Of a DNA stretch of 64,000 bases, positions 59,966-64,000 are shown one piece after another; positions within the stretch are counted from its first letter, which is position 1; the number at the start of each line of letters is the position of its first letter. Source of the stretch: Nocardia speluncae NBRC 108251 (GTDB lineage: Bacteria; Actinomycetota; Actinomycetes; Mycobacteriales; Mycobacteriaceae). The position numbers were made by a program, and so were the translations under genes. The stretch covers positions 744,001 to 808,000 of the forward strand of contig NZ_BDBZ01000002.1 in the NCBI RefSeq assembly GCF_001613245.1. Reading direction: 5' to 3'. The notes below the pieces were generated by a model, which did no database searches, was not told the origin of the DNA, and saw nothing but the letters and a program-made list of their open reading frames with translations.

Positions 59966-61336
59966 ATGCCGGTAGTAGAGGAGCCCGAACACCTGTCCGG
60001 TGGTCGCCCGGACGGTGGCGCCGTGCCGTCATCGGTGTCCGGGCCGGGGGTGGACAGCACTCAGGCAGGTTCGACATCGGAGGGCGGGCTGCCCGAACCA
60101 CCCGCCGCGGTCCCACTGCTGGCCCCGGCGGACGGGATCCCCCCGGTATGCGCAACGCCCGACGAAGTGGCCGCCGCGGCGCGGCGCCTCGCCGCCGGAT
60201 CCGGTCCACTGGCCGTCGACGCCGAACGCGCCTCTGGTTTCCGCTATTCGTCCCGTGCCTACCTGATCCAGTTGCGCCGCGCCGGGGCCGGCACGTTCCT
60301 CATCGATCCGATTCCGGTGACCGAGGCACTGGGCCCGCTGGCGGAGGCGATCAACGGCCTGGAGTGGATTCTGCATTCCGCCGATCAGGACCTGCCCGGC
60401 CTGGCCGAGCTCGGGCTGCGACCGGCCAAACTGTTCGATACCGAACTGGGTGGCCGGCTGGCGGGTTTTCCGCGCGTCGGTCTGGCCGCCATGGTGGAGC
60501 AGCTGCTCGGCCGGGCACTACGCAAGGGACACGGGGCCGCGGACTGGTCGACACGGCCGCTGCCCGAGGCCTGGCTGAACTACGCCGCCCTGGATGTCGA
60601 ACTGTTGCCCGAACTTCACGAAGCAGTGGCCGCGAGCCTCGCCGACCAAGGAAAAACCGACTGGGCGGCACAAGAATTCGAACATATCCGGCTCGCCGAA
60701 CCCGCGGCGCCCAAACCGGACCGCTGGCGGCGCACCTCCGGAATCCACACCCTGCGCCGGGCTCGCCAGCTGGCGATCGTCCGGGAACTCTGGATCACGC
60801 GGGACACCCTGGCGCGCGGACGCGATATCGCGCCGTCGCGGATCCTCCCGGATTCGGCCATCATCGCCGCCGCGAACGCAGATCCCAAGAGCATCGGGCA
60901 GCTACGCGAGTTACCTGTTTTCGGTGGGCCGCGGCAGCGCCGCCACTCACGGGAGTGGCTGGGTGCGGTGGAACGGGCCCGCGCCCTGCCCGACGAGGAT
61001 CTGCCGCGGATGAGTCAGCCCTATGAGGGCCCGCCGCCGGTCAACCGATGGGAGCGCCGCGATCCGGCCGCAGCCGCCCGGCTCACCCGCGCCCGGGCCG
61101 CGATGACGGGAATCTCGGAACGAGTCGCGGTACCGGTCGAGAATCTGCTCGCACCCGATCTGGTGCGACGCCTGTGCTGGGACGGACTACCCGACTACCG
61201 GCTCGGACCGGAATCCGCAGTCGAAGCCGCCGAGACGATCGAGGGTTTCCTGAAATCGCACGGCGCCCGGCCGTGGCAGCGAGAGCTCACGGTGGATGCG
61301 CTGGCCGGGGCGCTCACCGAGGCCCCGGCGCAGTGA
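59966..61336 (+). CDS. Ribonuclease D-like 3'-5' exoribonuclease (HRDC)
   Basis: A 456-residue DEDD exonuclease of the RNase D family. The first motif is AVDAERASGF (Asp85, Glu87), then ILHSADQDLPGL (third Asp) and LNYAALDVELLPEL (YxxxD motif). One HRDC-type helical domain follows around residues 245-340 (RRTSGIHTLRRARQLAIVRELW). It probably trims stable-RNA 3' ends such as tRNAs. The N-terminal 45 residues are disordered. It matches Rv2681. Start is the ATG at 59966, after the DUF3000 stop. Confidence 0.86.
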   Translation: MPVVEEPEHLSGGRPDGGAVPSSVSGPGVDSTQAGSTSEGGLPEPPAAVPLLAPADGIPPVCATPDEVAAAARRLAAGSGPLAVDAERASGFRYSSRAYLIQLRRAGAGTFLIDPIPVTEALGPLAEAINGLEWILHSADQDLPGLAELGLRPAKLFDTELGGRLAGFPRVGLAAMVEQLLGRALRKGHGAADWSTRPLPEAWLNYAALDVELLPELHEAVAASLADQGKTDWAAQEFEHIRLAEPAAPKPDRWRRTSGIHTLRRARQLAIVRELWITRDTLARGRDIAPSRILPDSAIIAAANADPKSIGQLRELPVFGGPRQRRHSREWLGAVERARALPDEDLPRMSQPYEGPPPVNRWERRDPAAAARLTRARAAMTGISERVAVPVENLLAPDLVRRLCWDGLPDYRLGPESAVEAAETIEGFLKSHGARPWQRELTVDALAGALTEAPAQ

Positions 61337-61343
61337 AACGCTC

Positions 61344-63242
61344 TCAGCCGGCGTTCAGCCAGCCGGCGACGCGGCGCGCGATATCGGGGGCCGTCAACCC
61401 CAGGTCCTGACGCACCTGGGCGATACTGCCGTGGTCCAGGAATTGCTGGGGAATACCGATATCCCGGGCCGGTACATCGAGCCCGGCCGCACGCAAGCGA
61501 GCCGAAACGGTCGAACCGATCCCACCGTGCAGACCGCCGTCCTCCAGGGTCACCACCAGCCGATAGTTCTCCGCGAGTTTCACGATGGTGTCCGATACCG
61601 GCAGCACCCAGCGCGGGTCGATCACCGTCGCACTGATCTGCTCGGCCTCCAGAAGTTCCGCGGCCTGCAACGCGGCCGGCACGAGCGAACCGACCGCCAC
61701 GAACAGCACATCACCGCGCTGAGCCCGCGCCGAAGGACCCTCGCGATCCGGCAGCCACAGCACGTCGACCCCGTCGAGACGCTCCACGGCCCGGATATCG
61801 GCCCCGACGCTGTCCTTGGGGAACCGCAGGGCGGTGGGGCCATCGTCGACGGCGAGGGCCTCGGTCAGTTCCTCGGCCAGGGTGGCGGCATCTCGCGGCG
61901 CGGCCACCCGCATCCCCGGCACGATCCCCAGTAACGACAGATCCCACATGCCGTTGTGGCTGGCACCGTCCGCGCCGGTGATACCGGCACGGTCCAGGAC
62001 CAGGGTGACCGGTTGCTTCAACAGCGCCACATCCATCAGCAACTGATCGAAGGCGCGGTTGAGGAAGGTCGAGTAGATCGCCACCACCGGATGCAGGCCG
62101 CCCAGCGCGAGGCCCGACGCCGAGGCCAGCGCATGCTGTTCGGCGATCCCCACATCGAAGAGGCGATCCGGGAAGCGTTCCCCGAACGCGGACAGCCCGG
62201 TGGGACCGGGCATGGCCGCGGTGATTGCGACAATATCCGCGCGCCGTTCGGCGTGCGCGATGAGTTCCGCGGAGAACACCGAGGTCCAGCTGGCCGCGCC
62301 GCCCTTGCTCACCGCTTCGCCGGTACGCGGATCGATCGGACCGCAGGCATGCATTTGATCGGCCACATGGTTCTCGGCCGGTTCGTATCCGTGCCCCTTC
62401 TGGGTGACGGCGTGTACCACCACCGGGCCACCGAATTCCTTGGCATGACGCAGGGCCGACTCCAGCGCGACGATATCGTGCCCGTCCACCGGGCCCACAT
62501 ACTTGATCCCGAGATCGCCGAACAGTTCCTGCGGGCTCACCGCGTCCTTGATCCCGGCCTTCACCGCGTGCACCATGGAATACGCGGAATCACCTACACC
62601 CGGAATACTTTTCAGGAAACGGCGGCCCGTATCGAGCATATGTTCGTAGACCGGCTGGGTACGCAGCGCCGTCAGCCGTTCGGCCAGGCCGCCGATGGTC
62701 GGCGCATAGGACCGCCCGTTGTCGTTGACCACGATCACCACCGGCCGGTCCGGCGCACCGGCGATGTTGTTCAGCGCCTCCCAGCACATCCCGCCGGTGA
62801 GCGCCCCGTCACCGACCACCGCGACGACACGGCGGTCCTGCCCCGTGAGCGCGAAAGCCTTGGCCAAGCCGTCGGCATAGGACAGCGAGGCCGAGGCATG
62901 GGAGGATTCGATCCAGTCGTGTTCGCTCTCCGCGCGACTCGGATATCCCGACAACCCGTCCTTGCGGCGCAACGTGTCGAAGCCGTCTTTGCGACCGGTC
63001 ACGATCTTGTGCACATAGGCCTGGTGGCCCGTGTCGAAGATCAACGGGTCGGCGGGCGAATCGAATACCCGGTGCAGTGCGAGCGTGAGTTCCACCACCC
63101 CGAGGTTCGGGCCGAGATGCCCGCCGGTGACTGCGACCTTGTGCACCAGGAACTCACGGATCTCCTCCGCCAGCTCCCGCAGTTCTGGTACCGACAGCCG
63201 TCGCACGTCTTCGGGCGTATCGACCCGGGAAAGCACTCCCAC
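61344..63242 (-). CDS. dxs: 1-deoxy-D-xylulose-5-phosphate synthase
   Basis: A 632-residue thiamine-diphosphate enzyme that condenses pyruvate and glyceraldehyde-3-phosphate in the MEP isoprenoid pathway. [30 protein letters not shown] and the TPP motif [18 protein letters not shown] are clear. [30 protein letters not shown] and [21 protein letters not shown] are also typical. I chose the GTG at 63242 after GGAGGGAG. It supplies decaprenyl-phosphate precursors for AftC-type enzymes. Syntenic with Rv2682c (dxs1). Confidence 0.96.
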   Translation of the reverse strand: MGVLSRVDTPEDVRRLSVPELRELAEEIREFLVHKVAVTGGHLGPNLGVVELTLALHRVFDSPADPLIFDTGHQAYVHKIVTGRKDGFDTLRRKDGLSGYPSRAESEHDWIESSHASASLSYADGLAKAFALTGQDRRVVAVVGDGALTGGMCWEALNNIAGAPDRPVVIVVNDNGRSYAPTIGGLAERLTALRTQPVYEHMLDTGRRFLKSIPGVGDSAYSMVHAVKAGIKDAVSPQELFGDLGIKYVGPVDGHDIVALESALRHAKEFGGPVVVHAVTQKGHGYEPAENHVADQMHACGPIDPRTGEAVSKGGAASWTSVFSAELIAHAERRADIVAITAAMPGPTGLSAFGERFPDRLFDVGIAEQHALASASGLALGGLHPVVAIYSTFLNRAFDQLLMDVALLKQPVTLVLDRAGITGADGASHNGMWDLSLLGIVPGMRVAAPRDAATLAEELTEALAVDDGPTALRFPKDSVGADIRAVERLDGVDVLWLPDREGPSARAQRGDVLFVAVGSLVPAALQAAELLEAEQISATVIDPRWVLPVSDTIVKLAENYRLVVTLEDGGLHGGIGSTVSARLRAAGLDVPARDIGIPQQFLDHGSIAQVRQDLGLTAPDIARRVAGWLNAG

Positions 63243-63460
63243 CTGATTCGCTCCCTCCGGATAGCGCAGTTGATCCGACCAGTCTAGGAGCCGCGGCCGA
63301 GTAATCACCCGACGACGAGGGCTGCGCACCGCCGCACCGGGCCGGATCCGCGGTCCGGCGTATCCGTCCAGCCTAAGGTGAACGACGTATGCCGCGCGAA
63401 CCGCGTGCACTTGCGGCCGCGGCGCGCCGGAACCGCCGCAGACCCGATGAGAAGAGGCCG

Positions 63461-64000
63461 GATGAACCATCCGCAGACCGGGACCGTCACCGTATTCGGG
63501 CAGGGCACGGTACGTGCGATACCGGATCTGATCGTCGTCGGTATCGGGGTGGAATGCCGCGCGAGCACCGTCGGCCTCGCCTACGAACAGGCAGGCCGGC
63601 GGCTGACCGCGATCACCACCACGCTGCGCGACGACGAGGTCACCGATACCGATATCGCCACCGGAGTGCTGTCGGTGCGTTCGGATATCGCATGGCAGGA
63701 CGGTGTATCCAGAATCACTGGATATATCGCCACCAGCGGCCTGCGAATCACCCTGAGTCAGCCCGGAGCCGGCGGGCCGGGCGCCGTCCCCGACCCGGCG
63801 AGCGTTATCGCGCACGCCGTGGCCGCAGGCGGTGACGACGCCCGGCTGGGCGGCATTCAGCACACTTTCACCGACCGCACCCGGCTACTGACGCGTGCCC
63901 GGGATTCGGCCTGGGACGACGCGCTGGACCGGGCCCGCCAGTACGCCCGCCGGGCCGCGCGCGACCTGGGGCCGGTACTCGAGATCACCGAGGACACCGC
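63461..64000 (+). CDS. SIMPL (DUF541) domain protein, cut by window edge
   Basis: From the ATG at 63461, after GAGAAGAGG, 180 codons stay open to the window edge. The start is [45 protein letters not shown], and [19 protein letters not shown] and [30 protein letters not shown] follow. This is the DUF541/SIMPL fold of BP26-like proteins. No signal peptide is visible, so it may be cytoplasmic, unlike many relatives. The 3' end is missing. Divergent from dxs. Confidence 0.82.

Noticed and set aside
1..64000. CRISPR array, prophage or complete insertion sequence
   Set aside because: No regularly spaced repeats, phage structural genes or transposase catalytic domains were seen.

Overview
The window is high-GC actinobacterial chromosome, most likely Nocardia or a close mycolic-acid-containing relative. 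It carries an AftC-type arabinofuranosyltransferase of arabinogalactan/lipoarabinomannan synthesis, the coproporphyrin-dependent haem genes hemE-hemY-hemQ, and dxs. From about 48.4 to 63.2 kb the gene order follows the Mycobacterium tuberculosis Rv2669-Rv2682c block (GNAT, ZapE ATPase, RibD-like reductase, secreted hydrolase, aftC, msrB, hemQ, hemY, hemE, DUF3000, RNase D-like, dxs), without Rv2675c and echA15. Identifications come from reading motifs in the translated sequence; no database search was run.

Region 1 (1-13.96 kb) is accessory metabolism. It holds the 5' end of an MFS transporter, two dehydrogenase-like genes beside an IclR regulator, and an SDR/amidohydrolase/MaoC operon divergent from a MarR regulator. 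An acyl-CoA synthetase lies between a decayed acyl-CoA dehydrogenase and a decayed SDR. Next come a K15-type DD-peptidase, a small alarmone synthetase, a P450 with its ferredoxin, a hybrid HTH regulator, a DUF35 OB-fold protein and a DUF3263-like protein.

Region 2 (14.2-39.4 kb) is a compact acyl-CoA catabolic island. It has two thiolases, six intact acyl-CoA dehydrogenase (ACAD) genes of which four form two adjacent pairs, four crotonase-fold proteins, a CaiB-type CoA-transferase, AtuA, three hot-dog dehydratase-like proteins, a hot-dog thioesterase, a FabG-like SDR, two paralogous nitroreductases, an amidase and a cyclase-family hydrolase. A TetR gene closes the island. A 21-bp palindromic element (ACA-N2-CTAC-N3-GTAG-N2-TGT) occurs near the promoter end of five transcription units in the island, and a diverged copy touches the TetR start. 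I read this as one regulon for an unidentified hydrophobic, branched or ring-containing acid.

Region 3 (39.4-45.4 kb) contains a lone tRNA-Val(CAC), a tRNA-Gly/Cys/Val cluster with a strong terminator, a baeRF-like protein, two convergent proteins with nuclease-like domains (a sigma-region-4/TnsA-like fusion and a CoiA-like protein with a C-terminal membrane anchor), and a LysR regulator.

Region 4 (45.4-64 kb) begins with a flavin monooxygenase carrying a disordered tail of about 455 residues. It continues with a secreted tyrosine phosphatase inside the conserved housekeeping block, and ends in a SIMPL-domain gene cut by the window edge.
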